64,000 nt of DNA from positions 7,669,852-7,733,851 of the forward strand of contig JAQFVV010006220.1 of NCBI GenBank assembly GCA_028023455.1, written 5' to 3'. A program made the translations under genes and the position numbers. Positions 37,095-47,759 of the stretch are shown in pieces; position 1 is the stretch's first letter, and each line of letters opens with the position of its first letter. The DNA is from Epiperipatus broadwayi (lineage: Eukaryota; Onychophora; Udeonychophora; Euonychophora; Peripatidae). Below the pieces are notes generated by a model that ran no database searches, was not told the DNA's origin, and saw nothing but the letters and a program-made list of their open reading frames with translations.

Positions 37095-37797
37095 GAAAGT
37101 ACAGGATAAAAATGTATTAAGTGCTGCTTTTTGGCAAGTATCATTGTTTTCTAATGCTTACTGTAAGTAGATTAAAGAAAGTGAAAAAGTACATTACTAA
37201 ATCAAAATTATTATTTCATACAAGCAATATTTATATCAATGCAAGAAATTTAATGGTGCTAAATTTGTATTATGTTGCATTGTTGAAAAACTTTTGATTG
37301 ACAATGTAGATAAAGGTTTTTTTTTTTTTTTGCACTATTTTTAAAATTGTTGCTGATGAGACTCCATCTGTTTTTAATACATTTTAAAGTTGGGAAGAAA
37401 ATGATGAGTTTCTCTATTATTAAATTTCAGTCTTATCCAAATATGAATTTTCAATATTTTTGAAGAATTAAATATGTTGAAATTATAATGCAAATACTGT
37501 AGCTATTAATGGGGGATTTAAACTTGAGCAATGAATATTCTTATTAATTAGTATTTATTGTTGTGCTTCTCAAATTTTCTTATACATAAAATACAGCAAG
37601 TTAAATACTGTTATTTAATAAAGTGATTATTGTAGATATACAGATTATCCATTATTTATAAATCACTGGATTTCTCTTTGATAATTTGGCATTAAAACAT
37701 TGAAGATTTGATGCACGTTTTTTTATTAACTGTGGAATTTCTTACTAATATATGGTTATAATATAAATGACTTTCTTAGTATTTTTATTTTTGTAAT

Positions 37798-37843
37798 CCC
37801 CCCCCTCATCCCCCCTTCCCACTCCCTTGCTCCCTCCCTCTCT
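37798..37843 (-). other. C-rich tract, potential G-quadruplex on minus strand
   Basis: The plus strand has eight C (37798-37805), six C (37810-37815), CCC (37818-37820) and CCC (37824-37826), then CTCCCTCCCTCTC. The minus strand therefore has four or more G-tracts with loops of 2-4, fitting a quadruplex rule, and the plus strand could form an i-motif or triplex. It stands out in such AT-rich DNA. Confidence 0.6.
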
Positions 37844-38091
37844 TTTAAAATTAGAGGAATTTAAAATTTATTATGAAGAAGACACCGGTACCAGGTCATG
37901 AATAAGTTAAACTTCAATTCAATTTCTGAAAATCTGGTGAGCCAATAAAAATATTATTTTTTATCCTGAATAATTTTAAATTAAAGCTTAGAATACATCT
38001 TTCAAATATGTAAGACAGAGAGCATATCAATAGCTCAAACAAGCTCTTAATTGATAAGTGCAGTCAGAGAAAATATTTAAAATCTCTATCC

Positions 38092-38162
38092 AGAACATTC
38101 CTATCTCTAGACCAATTGTTTTCAAGTTTATGGTTCACCTCAGTGAAGAACTAGAATATTCA
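38092..38162 (-). ncRNA. Hammerhead ribozyme, decayed core
   Basis: On the minus strand CTGAGGT (38143-38137; A9 changed), a weak helix II, GAAAAC (38123-38118), CAATTG and GTC with cleavage expected between 38110 and 38109. Helix I inner pairs five of six, outer AATATTC with GAATGTT seven of seven. Confidence 0.65.
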
Positions 38163-38697
38163 GATACTAGATCTAAAATATCAACTCAAAACCCAGCACT
38201 TAATTTATATATAATATTTAAATAGAAACTTTGAAGTTTTTGGACATGAAAATGTCTTTTACTCCAGCTATCTAACTTAAATAGCTATATGGAACTGAAC
38301 CAAATTTCAAATCTACCATATATTAATAATCTCAGAATAGCCAAAGTCTTAAAGGTAAAGTTATAATAATCAAAAAAGCAAGTCGTATATAATGTGACAT
38401 TACTTTTATAAGCTTGTATTTACAAAAATGTAATACAGAGAGTGTACCAATAGCTCAAACAAGCTCTTAATTGGTAAGTGCGGTCAGAGAAAATATTTAA
38501 AATCTCTATCCAGAACATTTCTATCTCCAGACCAATTGGCTATGCTGAGGCTATTAATATATGGTAGATATGAGCTATTTAAGTTAGATAGCTAGAGTAA
38601 AAGACATTTCCATGTCTGAAAACTTCAGATTTCTATTTAAATATTACATATGGGATAATTGCTGGATTTTGAGTTGATATTTTAAATCTCGTGTCTG

Positions 38698-38764
38698 AAT
38701 ATTCTAGCTCTTCACTGAGGTGAGTCATAAACTCAAATCCAATTCTTCTGGAGATAGGAATGTT
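38698..38764 (+). ncRNA. Hammerhead ribozyme with a fully paired helix I, decayed core
   Basis: CTGAGGT (38715-38721), a perfect helix II GAGT/ACTC around CATAA (38722-38734), AAAT in place of GAAA (38735-38738), then TTC before TGGAGA, cleavage expected after C38748. Helix I inner: TCTTCA (38709-38714) with TGGAGA (38749-38754), all six paired; outer AATATTC (38698-38704) with GAATGTT (38758-38764), all seven paired. Helix I differs from the 20093 copy while still pairing, which is evidence of past selection on the fold. Confidence 0.7.
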
Positions 38765-38899
38765 CTGGATAGAGATTTTAAATATTTTCTCTGACCACAC
38801 TTATCAATTAAGAGCTTGTTTGAGCTATTAGTACACTCTCTGTATTATATTTTTGTAAATACAAGCTTATAAATAAAACTAATGTCACATTATATATGA

Positions 38900-39460
38900 C
38901 TTGCTTTTTTGATTATTTTTCAAATAGTATGTAATCACTCCCAAATATGTAATTAGAGGTAAAAAAAAAAACAATTAAATGATTCCTAGGATGCATTTAG
39001 ATATGAACAATGCCTTGTAAGTTGGCTCAGTTCATAAACTACAACTATACTCCACTTACCTAATGATAAGTGTATTGATTCATTTTACAAATATTACTTT
39101 ATTAGTACATATTTATAGAGAGCAATTAATGTAACATTAATGATTAATATATGTACTAATTTTTATTAATACATAAACATTTTTGATCTACATATTATTT
39201 TTCATTTTTATTCATACATGAAATCTTAATATTTTTCAAACAATACAGAACACAGAAACCCATGCTACTTGGAAGTTATTTGCATTTTTACTTTGCCAGT
39301 AACTCTGTGCTTTTGAGAGATGACTTGGTTATGTGCACAGTTGATGGAAAAAAGATTTGGAATATGAATAAAAAAAAAAGTAATATGTAGATTACAATAC
39401 TCATGCTTTAATATATATATATATCAAATGAAATAAATATAATAATCAAAATATTCTAGA
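38900..39460. other. AT-rich spacer, no feature recognised
   Basis: Only A/T-rich sequence with a TA repeat near 39411-39424. Confidence 0.55.
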
Positions 39461-39469
39461 ATAAATATA

Positions 39470-40195
39470 AAAAAAAATCAATTATACAAACTGCAAATCC
39501 ATTTTAGCCAGCTTATAGCATTTTACATCATCTTGAGTAGCAATCAATCTTTAAAAATTTTAATCTCATTAAAATCACATAGCAGTAATATTGCCAAGTG
39601 AACTTTTCACAAATTATAAATACTCACATAATTACGTTGTTTATTTAACATATTGATTGTAATATTTATAAAATATGCCTCTTTAATTTTTATATATATA
39701 TATGTCAAAGCATTGACTGAGAAACTAACTCAGGCCGGCTGCTTGGAAGGCAGTTATGCTAACCGCTAGGCCACCAATGCTTGACAATTTTTTTTTCTTT
39801 AAGTCATTTTTCACATGTAAAACAAAAACACTATCGAAGCAGAAATCTCCATTACAAATCACTGCATGCTCTGTGATAGATATAAGGTATAAATCTGTTT
39901 TTATAGGGCATGCAGTGATTTGTAATGGAGATTTCTACTTTGATAGCGTTTTTGTTTTACATATGAAAAATGACTTGAAGAAAAGAAAAATTAAAGAGCC
40001 ATATTTTATAAATATTACAGACAATGTGTTGAATAAACAATGTAATTCTGTAAGTATTCATAATTTATGGAAAGTTGGACATTCACATGGGAACGTTACT
40101 GTTATGTGATTTTAATGAGATTTAAATTTTAACAGTTGATTGCTACTCAAGATAGTGCAAAATACTATAAGCTGACTATAGCAAAGATTTTATTT
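39470..40195. mobile_element. Long palindrome with a SINE inserted in one arm
   Basis: Right arm 39908-40195 is the inverted complement of left pieces 39803-39872 and 39470-39685. The 35-base centre is 39873-39907. The left arm is interrupted at 39686-39792 by a SINE and its duplication; the right arm shows the uninterrupted sequence. The inner 70-bp stretch is almost perfect. A frame across the centre (39756-40109) follows from the palindrome and has no recognised domain. Confidence 0.85.
39692..39785 (-). mobile_element. tRNA-derived SINE, family 1, copy 1, with target duplication
   Basis: On the minus strand: CAAGCATTGGTGGCCTAGCG (A box TGGCCTAGCGG) from 39784, CTGCCTTCCAAGCAGCC in the anticodon arm region, a decayed B box, then GCTTTGACATATATATAT as tail. 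AATTTTT flanks both ends (39685-39691 and 39786-39792), a likely target duplication, supported by the empty site in the other palindrome arm. The same head and tail occur at 40745-40842. Confidence 0.8.
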
Positions 40196-40200
40196 TTATT

Positions 40201-40352
40201 TTATATAGGCATGTTAAATTTTTTAGTATTTATTCTAGAATATAGTATTAAAATGTATATCTCATTAAAAAAATAGTTATATAGGCATGTTAAATTTTTT
40301 AGTATTTATTCTAGAATATAGTATTAAAATGTATATCTCATTAAAAAAATAG
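40201..40352 (+). repeat. Exact 76-bp tandem duplication
   Basis: 40201-40276 and 40277-40352 are identical, starting TTATATAGGCATGTTAAATT. No difference is seen across 76 bases, so it is recent, or an assembly artefact. Confidence 0.92.
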
Positions 40353-40744
40353 TAATTTATAATCTTACAAATGAATTTTATTTGTTAATAGTGAAGTTGT
40401 TTAAAGCTAGCAATTATTTATAACACATGCTGATAGAGTGGTAATTTTAAATTGAAGTGATATAAGTGGTTCCACATTAAGATTTTTAACTTTTTGAAGT
40501 TATTATAGCTAAGATTTCTACTCAAAAAAATAATACTGAACAATTTGAATATAAATTATGAATGAGAGAAATCTCATGAATTTCAATGCCTCATTCAGTT
40601 ACTCTTCCTGACTACTTTTGAGTTACTGAATATTGCTAAATAAATTACACAAAATTAAACAACATATTTTGTAAAATAATTTCTATTTTTAAAAACACCA
40701 ACTTTGATAATATTAGAAACGGGTTGTTTTAGCTGTCTGAGCAT

Positions 40745-40845
40745 TCAAGGGTTGGTGGCCGAGTGCTTAGCACAGCTGCCTTACAAGCAATTGTCCCGGG
40801 GTTCGCTTCCTGGCTGACGCTTTGACATATTAAAAAAAAAAATCT
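40745..40845 (+). mobile_element. tRNA-derived SINE, family 1, copy 2, with good A and B boxes
   Basis: GTTGGTGGCCGAGTGCTTAG (40751-40770) gives a strong A box, CTGCCTTACAAGCAATTG a short variable arm region, and CGGGGTTCGCTTCCTGGC (40798-40815) a strong B box. It resembles a Leu/Ser-type tRNA without a cleanly folding anticodon stem. Tail GCTTTGACATATT then oligo-A. It is much less AT-rich than its surroundings, as expected for a recent RNA polymerase III-derived insertion. Confidence 0.8.
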
Positions 40846-41650
40846 TTTCAACATAACTGAAAAAAAAACTGCATTTGACAAAAATTCAACAATTCAAAAA
40901 AAAAAAAAAAATCTTTGTTACCGTTTACTGTGTTCTTCTATCATAAAATGATATCATGAAATTGGAATCATCTCCTTTAATTGCAAAATAGTTTAAATTT
41001 TTTTTAAAAAGTACTTTTACTTGACATAAAAAATAATATTGATATTCTATCAAACTTTATAGTTTACATACTTAAATAAAATGGTAGAAAGCAGTGAATT
41101 TGCTACATTATTAAAAAACATCTATAATAAGACTAATACAGTTTATAAATCTGATACTAAAAATAATTTTGATAACTATAGAGTTATATCTATTCTTCCT
41201 TCAATTACTAAAACAATAAATTATATTAATAAAATAATAATTTAAAAATTATAAATAAAATAATTTTTTAAATAAAAACCAATATGAATTCACAGAAGGA
41301 AAAACAACTATATTAATAGAAAATATTACAGATAAAATTAGTAATTCATTAAATTAAAAAAAAATGTAACTGTAATATTTTTTACATCTTTATAAGGCTT
41401 TTAACAATATTGAGCATAAACAATTGATTTACAGTTTACAAAATTGTGGTTATAAGAAAATTGCTCAATTTCTTTAAAAAATATTTAAATGATAGATATG
41501 TTTTATCAAAAATATCAAATGTATTGAGTAAAGAGCAAAAACAATATTTTGGAGTTCCATCAAAACATCACATGATCACCATTTCATATAATTACAGATT
41601 CTGTTAATAACAATACTAAACTCTCCATATAGTAGTGCCACCAAGTGCAA

Positions 41651-41700
41651 GCCTTCTCACTGATGAAATCCACAAGCTAGAAACTAGTCTGGGGTGCCTA
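41651..41700 (+). ncRNA. Hammerhead ribozyme, core intact
   Basis: CTGATGA (41660-41666), weak helix II, GAAAC (41680-41684), TA, GTC with cleavage expected after C41689. Inner helix I TCTCA (41655-41659) with TGGGG (41690-41694), five pairs. The outer helix is lost because the sequence switches to the inverted copy just after. Confidence 0.7.
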
Positions 41701-41761
41701 CTCATCCAATATCCCCAGCCTAGTTTCTAGCTGTGGATTTCATCAGTGAGAAGTCTTGGAT
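41701..41761 (-). ncRNA. Hammerhead ribozyme, cleavage site lost
   Basis: On the minus strand TCTCA, CTGATGA (41746-41740), GAAAC (41727-41723), then GGC instead of GTC before TGGGGATATTGGAT. Helix I is well paired including the outer TCCAA with TTGGA. The changed U before the site should prevent cleavage. Confidence 0.7.
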
Positions 41762-42138
41762 TTAAGAACACTCCACCTAGATCTTAGGACCTAATACAAT
41801 CCTCCAGCAGCCATCTTTTCCCTATTTAGTTAACTATAAATCTAGAAGTCCAAGATGAAAATATCATATTATTTTCAACCCAAGCTCATGTGATGTTTTT
41901 ATGGTTTCATACCTACCCTGGATAATAGTGAATGTAGTTTTTGAAAAACCAAAGACACCAAAATGTATAGATGCTGAAATGAGTTCAGATTTATATGACT
42001 ATCCAAAAAAATGAGCTTGGGTTGAAAATGTTATGGTGTTTTCATTTTGGGCTCCTAGTTTTATAGTTAACCAAATAGATAAAAGGTGGCTGCTTGAGAG
42101 TTGCATTAGATCCTAAGATCTAGGTGCAGTGCTCTCAA

Positions 42139-42200
42139 ATCCAAGGTTCATCACTGATGAAAGCCACAAACTAAAACTAGTTTGGGGATGTTAGATGAGT
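42139..42200 (+). ncRNA. Hammerhead ribozyme, decayed
   Basis: CTGATGA (42154-42160), helix II region AAGCCACAAACTA, AAAAC in place of GAAAC (42173-42177), GTT before TGGGGATG. The G12 change should abolish activity. Confidence 0.65.
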
Positions 42201-42970
42201 AGGCAGTAAACAATAATTTTATTCACAAATGTTCAAGCACTCATTGATTTTGAAGACTTGAACTTGATGGAACTACTATGTAGAGAGTTTGGTATATGGA
42301 GTTCCTCAAGGTTGTTCTATACTTAGTGCATTGCTGTTTCTGATTTTCATAAATGATCTAGGAAATATTAATATTCAAAGATCAATATTTCAATATGCAG
42401 ATGATACTGTTATTATAAGTGTAAATACCAATATTGATATTACAATTAAAGAATGTCAAGAAAGTTTGAACAAAACTGTCTATTGTTGCTCTGAGAGAGA
42501 AATTTATATAGATATTAAAAAACAAAAACAAAATTTATTTAATATGTTCTCCTTAAATGAAATATAAAAATATTGATATATATCTACATTTATATGATTG
42601 TAAATATGATAATAATATAATATGTAATGATAAAAAAATGTATTAAAATATAACAAGTAAAACATATTAGATATCTTGGAATGTTTCTAGATGAAAAAAT
42701 GTCTTGGAAACATCACATTAACATAGTAATTAATGAATTTAAATATTTTATAACAATAATTTACAAAATCTAAATATTTTTCTTTTTATGTAAATCTTTA
42801 TTGAAATATGGAAAAACGATTTATGGTTTTGAAAACTTTTCTAATATTAATAGATTAGCATTACTGAAAAAAGAATAATTGATCTAAGAGAAGAAAATTA
42901 TACCAAAAAAAATGGATACAAAATTAATATTTTATTATTCAATCCACTTCTTGATTGTATAATGATAGAG

Positions 42971-45900
42971 AAAAAAAATTGATAGTACTTTCAAAAAATC
43001 TTATAAATGTATCTAAGAAAAACAGATATATACTGTGGTAGTGGTGATCAACACCATCACAAGCTTTGGTCAGTGTATTCAAGAGTTAGTTGGATTATAA
43101 AATTTAAAAGTGCAAATGTAATTTAAAAACAAAAGAACGTTTGTGGGCAATGTAAATAGATATATTTTATTCATATAGGTAGTACAAATATTTGCATATT
43201 GTAACTATATATATATTTGTTCTCATTTTTTAAAATTTATAATTGAGATTAATAAAATAAGTTTTTGTATTTAATCAATAACTGGTGCTCCATGTCTTTA
43301 TGCATCTCACACCATAATTAATCTGTATAAGAACTTAATTATATATGTATTTCCTATTTACCTTGACAATTAGAGTAACAGAGCTAGTATATGGAATAAC
43401 CTATAAGGGAATGTTGGGTATATCTATAGATTAAGGATCTTGTCAGGCATCTTTCTATGAAAGTGGCACTTAAATCCCATGAGGCTTTATAAAATGCTTA
43501 AGTTTAGCTGAATCTGGTGGAGATGGAGATCCAAATAGAGTGATTAAGATAATATAACTAATGGCTATCAGTTTAACTCCCTTTTATAATATAATTTATA
43601 ATCTAGTGCAAGTTTTGATTTAACAGACTCACATGAGACTTTACATGAGCAAGGGCTTTATCTAAGTGATTTCTATTCTCCTGATGTGGACCCTAAGAAT
43701 TAGAATAAGTTACTACTAAAAAAGTAGTCGTTGTATTAGTAAAATTAGTTATTTCACTCTATCTTATCTTCTAGTTGAATGACAGAGTTTGAACTCGGTA
43801 GAGATGGGTAGGATAGTTCCCATTACAATACATAGTTTTAAAATACTGTAATAAATATGAAACTAGAGTAAGAAATCCCCATGTTTCTAAATTATTCATT
43901 AATTTATCTATTGAATTAAAAAGCTGCAACATTATAGGAAAATCAAATTAAAAAATATACCAAAAAGAGAAAAAAGGGGGAAAATTAACTTAGGATATAG
44001 AAATATATATTTGAGTATATAATATTAATATAATATTATATAATCAATATTTTTATTATATAATTAATATATTATTGAAATGTAATTTATTGTTATTATC
44101 ATTAACATATTTTGTATTAGGTTTAAAATTAAAAAAAAGAAAGAAGTAAATATATAAACTATTATGAAAATTTTCTTCCACATAATAGTACAACTAGGTT
44201 TAGTAGGAGAAGAATGACATTTGCATTTGTGTAAAAATATTTTAACCTGTATTTAAATGAATGAATAAAGATAATAAATAAATAATTTAGATGTTCAAGT
44301 ATTATCTAAACAATATATCAATCATGGTTAACTGTTAACAAAAACAATATGGTTTCACTTATATATTTTTAATGCAATATATTCATATAAATAGATGAGA
44401 GTATGAATTATATTTAAGAGATATTACTATGCCAGATTAGCATTAAACAATAAACTAAGTGTGAAAACTATATATGCCACATCCACATAAACAATCAAAT
44501 ATTTATTGTAACATATGCCAAATATACATTTTTTTTTCCAATTAAATATTTTCTGAGTTTTAATTAACTTTTACAAAAATATTATGTTTTGTTGTTTTTG
44601 TTGTCCATACTTTGTTGAGAATCTAAGCATGTTTTTTATGTATTTATTAGGTAATTTAACCTTTATAAGATACACCAACTCCAGGAAAAAATGTATATGT
44701 TGAAACTAGGCAATGTCTTAAGACCCTTTTTTTAAATTTTATTTTGGACTTTTTATTATTTTATCAAATATTTTTATTTATCCACTTCAATTCAGTGAAA
44801 CTGGTTATTTTTTCATCTTATTTTCAAAACTAAACTTATTATTAAACACTATGTTTTATTTTTTTTATTTGTTGAATATCTATTAATGATAAGATAATCA
44901 CTGATTTAGGAGAAATACTGAAATGCTACAATAATTTTAAAGTTTGAATGCCTGAAAAATTTTATTGATAATATTAAATTATTTTCTTATTGATGTTTTA
45001 ATTGCAACCAAACATCAGAAAGTTATTTTTTTGAGTCCCTTATCATACAAACAATATATTTCTTCCTGGTACTTTAGCATCATCAATTATATACTTATCA
45101 CTGGTTACCAGATGGTAGTACAATTTTAATTCACATCTTCAGATACTTTCCTGGATTTTGCCTTTATCAACAAGAACTTCAGATTTAAAGTTGAGATAAT
45201 GCAGTTACTCATTTGGAATTCACTTTAATTTTTTTTTATTACGTAACTTTTAGCATAATAACTCAAGAAAAAAATAAAATATACATTTTTTTTTGTATAG
45301 TAAGCTTGGAGAGTGAGGTGACATATTGGTATAAACTTTTCTAACTAGAGAGGAAAATGCCTGAAAATAGAATAAAACTGTCGAACTTAAAATGTTCAAT
45401 TACAGATCTGGTATCAGATTTATTCTATCTTGAGTTCACTTGATAGTAAAAAAAAATTAAAGATGGCTGTCATATGTATAATTATCTTAGTTACAGTTTT
45501 TAAATTCAAATCTTCAATGACAAAGGCAAAAGCCAGAACCAATATGGCAATGAGGATTAAGTTCGCACTAACATCTGATAAAACAGATAACTGAAACATA
45601 TGAGAACATTGAGAATAAATTAATACTATGTTGAAATTAACATTCTTAACTAGAGGAAAAATATGTTTATTATTAGAGTGAAATGGAGGCTACCAAAGTT
45701 TATAATTTATTATCTGTTACATAAACAGTTTGATTTAAATTCAAAAGTTCGATTTTTTTTAAATTTCAAGCTAACAGCTTAATGTTTCTTAATATAATTA
45801 TCAATATATTTACTGATCATATAATTTATTTAAATCAATCAATTTATTTATGTCCCAGTTTCAAAATATTTTTAACCTGTGTTATTGCACACATCTAAAT

Positions 45901-46250
45901 ATGGCATTTAAATGTAATCTTTAATATCAGAAGAGATATAAATTGATTTTAATAAATATTTTGTAAACAAAGAAAAAATAATAATAGCTATAGCTATAAA
46001 AGATATAAATCAATCTAAATTTTTACTAACTGACTAACAATTAAATCATTTATCAAGTCATAATTTTTTTTTCTGAACTGAAAATAGAGCTTATTGCATG
46101 CTACTCCATTTTCATCATTTATATATATTGACATTAATACTTTTCAGCATTAGTAAACTTAATTTATAAAAATAATTGTAATTCTACATTTCAAGACTTC
46201 ATGATAAAATAATAGTATATCCACTTCTATTGCAATAGGGATTTTATTTT
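42971..46250. other. AT-rich intergenic DNA, no gene recognised
   Basis: A/T-rich sequence only. Around 43020-43750 the base composition is slightly less extreme, but no coding frame, tRNA-like part or known repeat was found. Confidence 0.5.
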
Positions 46251-46254
46251 TTAG

Positions 46255-46350
46255 GTGGTCAGCTCACAGTCAATTCACTTAATCATTCAATATTGGCTAG
46301 AAAATGTATATCGAGTTAATCTTAGCTAGAAAATAAATCAAAGATTGAAA
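46255..46350 (+). repeat. Short dispersed repeat family S, copy 3
   Basis: GGTCAGCTCACAGTCAATTC (46257-46276), CATTCAATATTGGCTAGAAA and TTAATCTTAGCTAGAAAATA match the other family S loci in order. Confidence 0.55.
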
Positions 46351-47149
46351 AATGCCAGTGTGTATGTATATCTTTTTTTAATTGAAAAATTGTTATATTT
46401 TCTTAATAATTTAGAAAGTAGTCACTATACGTAGCAACACATTTATTCAAATTTAACATTATATTTAAATAAATACTAAAATTTTCTGCACTTTTTGGAT
46501 TTAATTAAAGAATTAGATATTCACTGCAAAGAGTAGAAAACAAGTCTGCTCTCAAGTTTCAGGCGATCTCAGTAATGCTAGAGAAAGTTCTTATATACAA
46601 TAAATCCATACTTTGAGAAGTGGTCTCTACAAATTTTATACAATCATTTATCTCACAAAATATACTTTCATTTTTATGGGAAGATAAATGTCAACAATTA
46701 CCTCTGGTGTACAGGATTCAGCAGTTGTAGGGTAGAACATAATTCAGCAGTTGTAGAGTTTTTACCAATTACCAAGCTGCTTCCCATACATATCTTCTTC
46801 TATAAAAAAGCAATTCATATTGTTTAAATTTCATTATAAATAAAAATACTCAATGGTATTAAAAAATTGAAATAAGTATAACTTTATTCAAGCACTGTAT
46901 TATATTTATTGTTGCTGAACTTACAAAAAAGGATTTATTTTGTCATTGATATGTACTATGAAGAACCAATGGCAAAGACTTTGTTGTATTAAATAAACTT
47001 TTTATTAATACAGAAAGTTAATATGGCAATAAATGATTATTTGTCCAGATTCCATGTAAACAAGAAGAGTACAGTCAATCAATTTTACACATTTTAACAC
47101 AAGACTCTTTAAACAATATAAATTATATTTATATATTGTAATATTCCTA

Positions 47150-47750
47150 TCCAAAAAAATGGGTAAAGAAACATCAAATAAAACATGTGCTAACCTCTAT
47201 TAGAAATCCACAATCAAACCCATGTGAATGTGTAATGCAGAAATGTGGACATTTGTTCAGGACCTACTTGGAGGATAAGCATAAAGGTTGGGGGTAAGGC
47301 ACCCACAATGCTCAGTCAATTATATAAATTGGAGAGTAAATGAATCCACTGGATTCACACCCATCAGATTACAATTAAGACAATATATCCTAATTTTATT
47401 CCAGAAACCCAAACCTATGCTCACTGAATCACCCATTGATATTGAAAAAGGTCAAATGGAGGCATACCATAAAATGTTAAATATGAGTGAGAAATGAGGA
47501 AAAATTTAGAAAAAGTCAAATTATCAATTCAAAATAGGAGACAAAGTCTTTGTTAAAACATCACACATCAGCAACCCAAAGGAATCAATTTTCCACAAGT
47601 TCTGTGATATATATGAGAGTCCATTTACCATCATTAAATGTGCTGGCCAAAATTCATAGTGTCTAAACAAGAAAAATAGAATCAAAGGAACTTACAATGC
47701 ATGAATACTGAAGCTATACTATGGAAAAGCATAATAAATTCTTTTGCAAA
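47150..47750 (+). pseudogene. LTR-retrotransposon integrase remnant (Ty3/gypsy-like)
   Basis: Frames shift several times, but the blocks are in the order of a retroelement integrase C-terminal half: a NPQSNPCE-like segment with WTFVQDLLGG-type F/L..Y (47200-47280), INWRVNESTGFTPIRLQL (47327-47380; compare H/NESTGFTP of gypsy-like integrases), KPKPMLTESPID (47407-47442), then KSNYQFKIGDKVFVKTS, ESIFHKFCDIYESPFTIIK and CAGQNS (47513-47660), the usual FKVGD..L......HKF...Y.GPF.I chromatin-side end. No LTR, RT or GAG found nearby. Family assignment by pattern. Confidence 0.75.
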
Positions 47751-47759
47751 GTAATATAA

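Larger units (their letters stand above)
36640..37165. mobile_element. Head-to-head inverted pair of hammerhead elements
   Basis: A minus-strand ribozyme (36651-36710) and a plus-strand ribozyme (37030-37092) point away from a shared centre. The centre carries the symmetric GAACTGGATTCAGTTC (36867-36882) plus TATATGACTAT, a module also present at 41970-42003 and in other form at 13155-13175 and 38295-38320. Flanking arms match each other as inverted repeats with moderate divergence (for example ACTTGCTTGTGCAGAC and TACAAACAAGTTGGCC). Confidence 0.7.
38000..38892. mobile_element. Hammerhead element pair: tandem-ended copy plus inverted copy (subfamily 2)
   Basis: Left element (minus): 38545 down to 38000, with its terminal part (38005-38120) repeated directly at 38427-38540, the same retrozyme-like layout as at 12935-13378. 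Right element (plus): about 38550 to 38890, an inverted copy of the internal part, ribozyme and end. The two are head-to-head and could fold into a hairpin hundreds of bases long. Shared phrase: CAAACAAGCTCTTAATTG (plus in left arm, complement in right arm). Confidence 0.85.
41550..42305. mobile_element. Hammerhead element pair inserted in the LINE, 9-bp target duplication
   Basis: TGGAGTTCC occurs at 41550-41558 and 42297-42305, exactly where the LINE reading (GVP of GVPQG) breaks and resumes, giving an insertion of 738 bp (41559-42296). Its outer parts are inverted repeats (ACTAAACTCTCCATATAGTA at 41620-41639 against TACTATGTAGAGAGTTTGGT at 42274-42293). Inside are three hammerhead motifs and the symmetric centre with GAAATGAGTTCAGATTTATA (41972-41991). 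This gives the integration signature and boundaries of the family. Confidence 0.85.
41095..42970 (+). pseudogene. Non-LTR retrotransposon reverse transcriptase fragment, split by an insertion
   Basis: Before the insertion (41150-41560), shifted frames give KSDTKNNFDNYRVISILPSI, QYEF.EGK-like and AFNNIEHKQLIYSLQNCGYK pieces: RT blocks with the NYRPISLLP and F.....FD.I.H patterns. After it, a 92-codon open frame (42289-42567) has GVPQGCSILSALLFLIFIND and QYADDTVIIS, the catalytic block. Further on, 42660-42900 gives HIRYLGMFLDEKMSWKHHIN and LLKYGKTIYGFENF, the post-RT thumb region. The pattern fits a CR1/Jockey-like LINE; clade not certain. Insertion 41559-42296 interrupts it at GVPQG. Confidence 0.85.

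Noticed and set aside
39756-40109. 117-codon frame as a gene
   Set aside because: It runs through both arms of a palindrome and a SINE end; the frame follows from self-complementary sequence and has no domain.
40745-40845. True tRNA gene
   Set aside because: A and B boxes are good but the acceptor and anticodon stems do not pair and a SINE tail with oligo-A follows; a second copy shares the tail.
44995-45110. Hammerhead-like TTGATGA with a TGCTA/TACCA hairpin and GAAGAAA on the minus strand
   Set aside because: Helix I and a proper GAAA spacing cannot be shown; isolated and possibly chance.
45505-45575. AATGACAAAGGCAAAAGCCAGAACC as a decayed hammerhead
   Set aside because: Only the helix II-like hairpin and GAACC remain; no repeat flank supports it.
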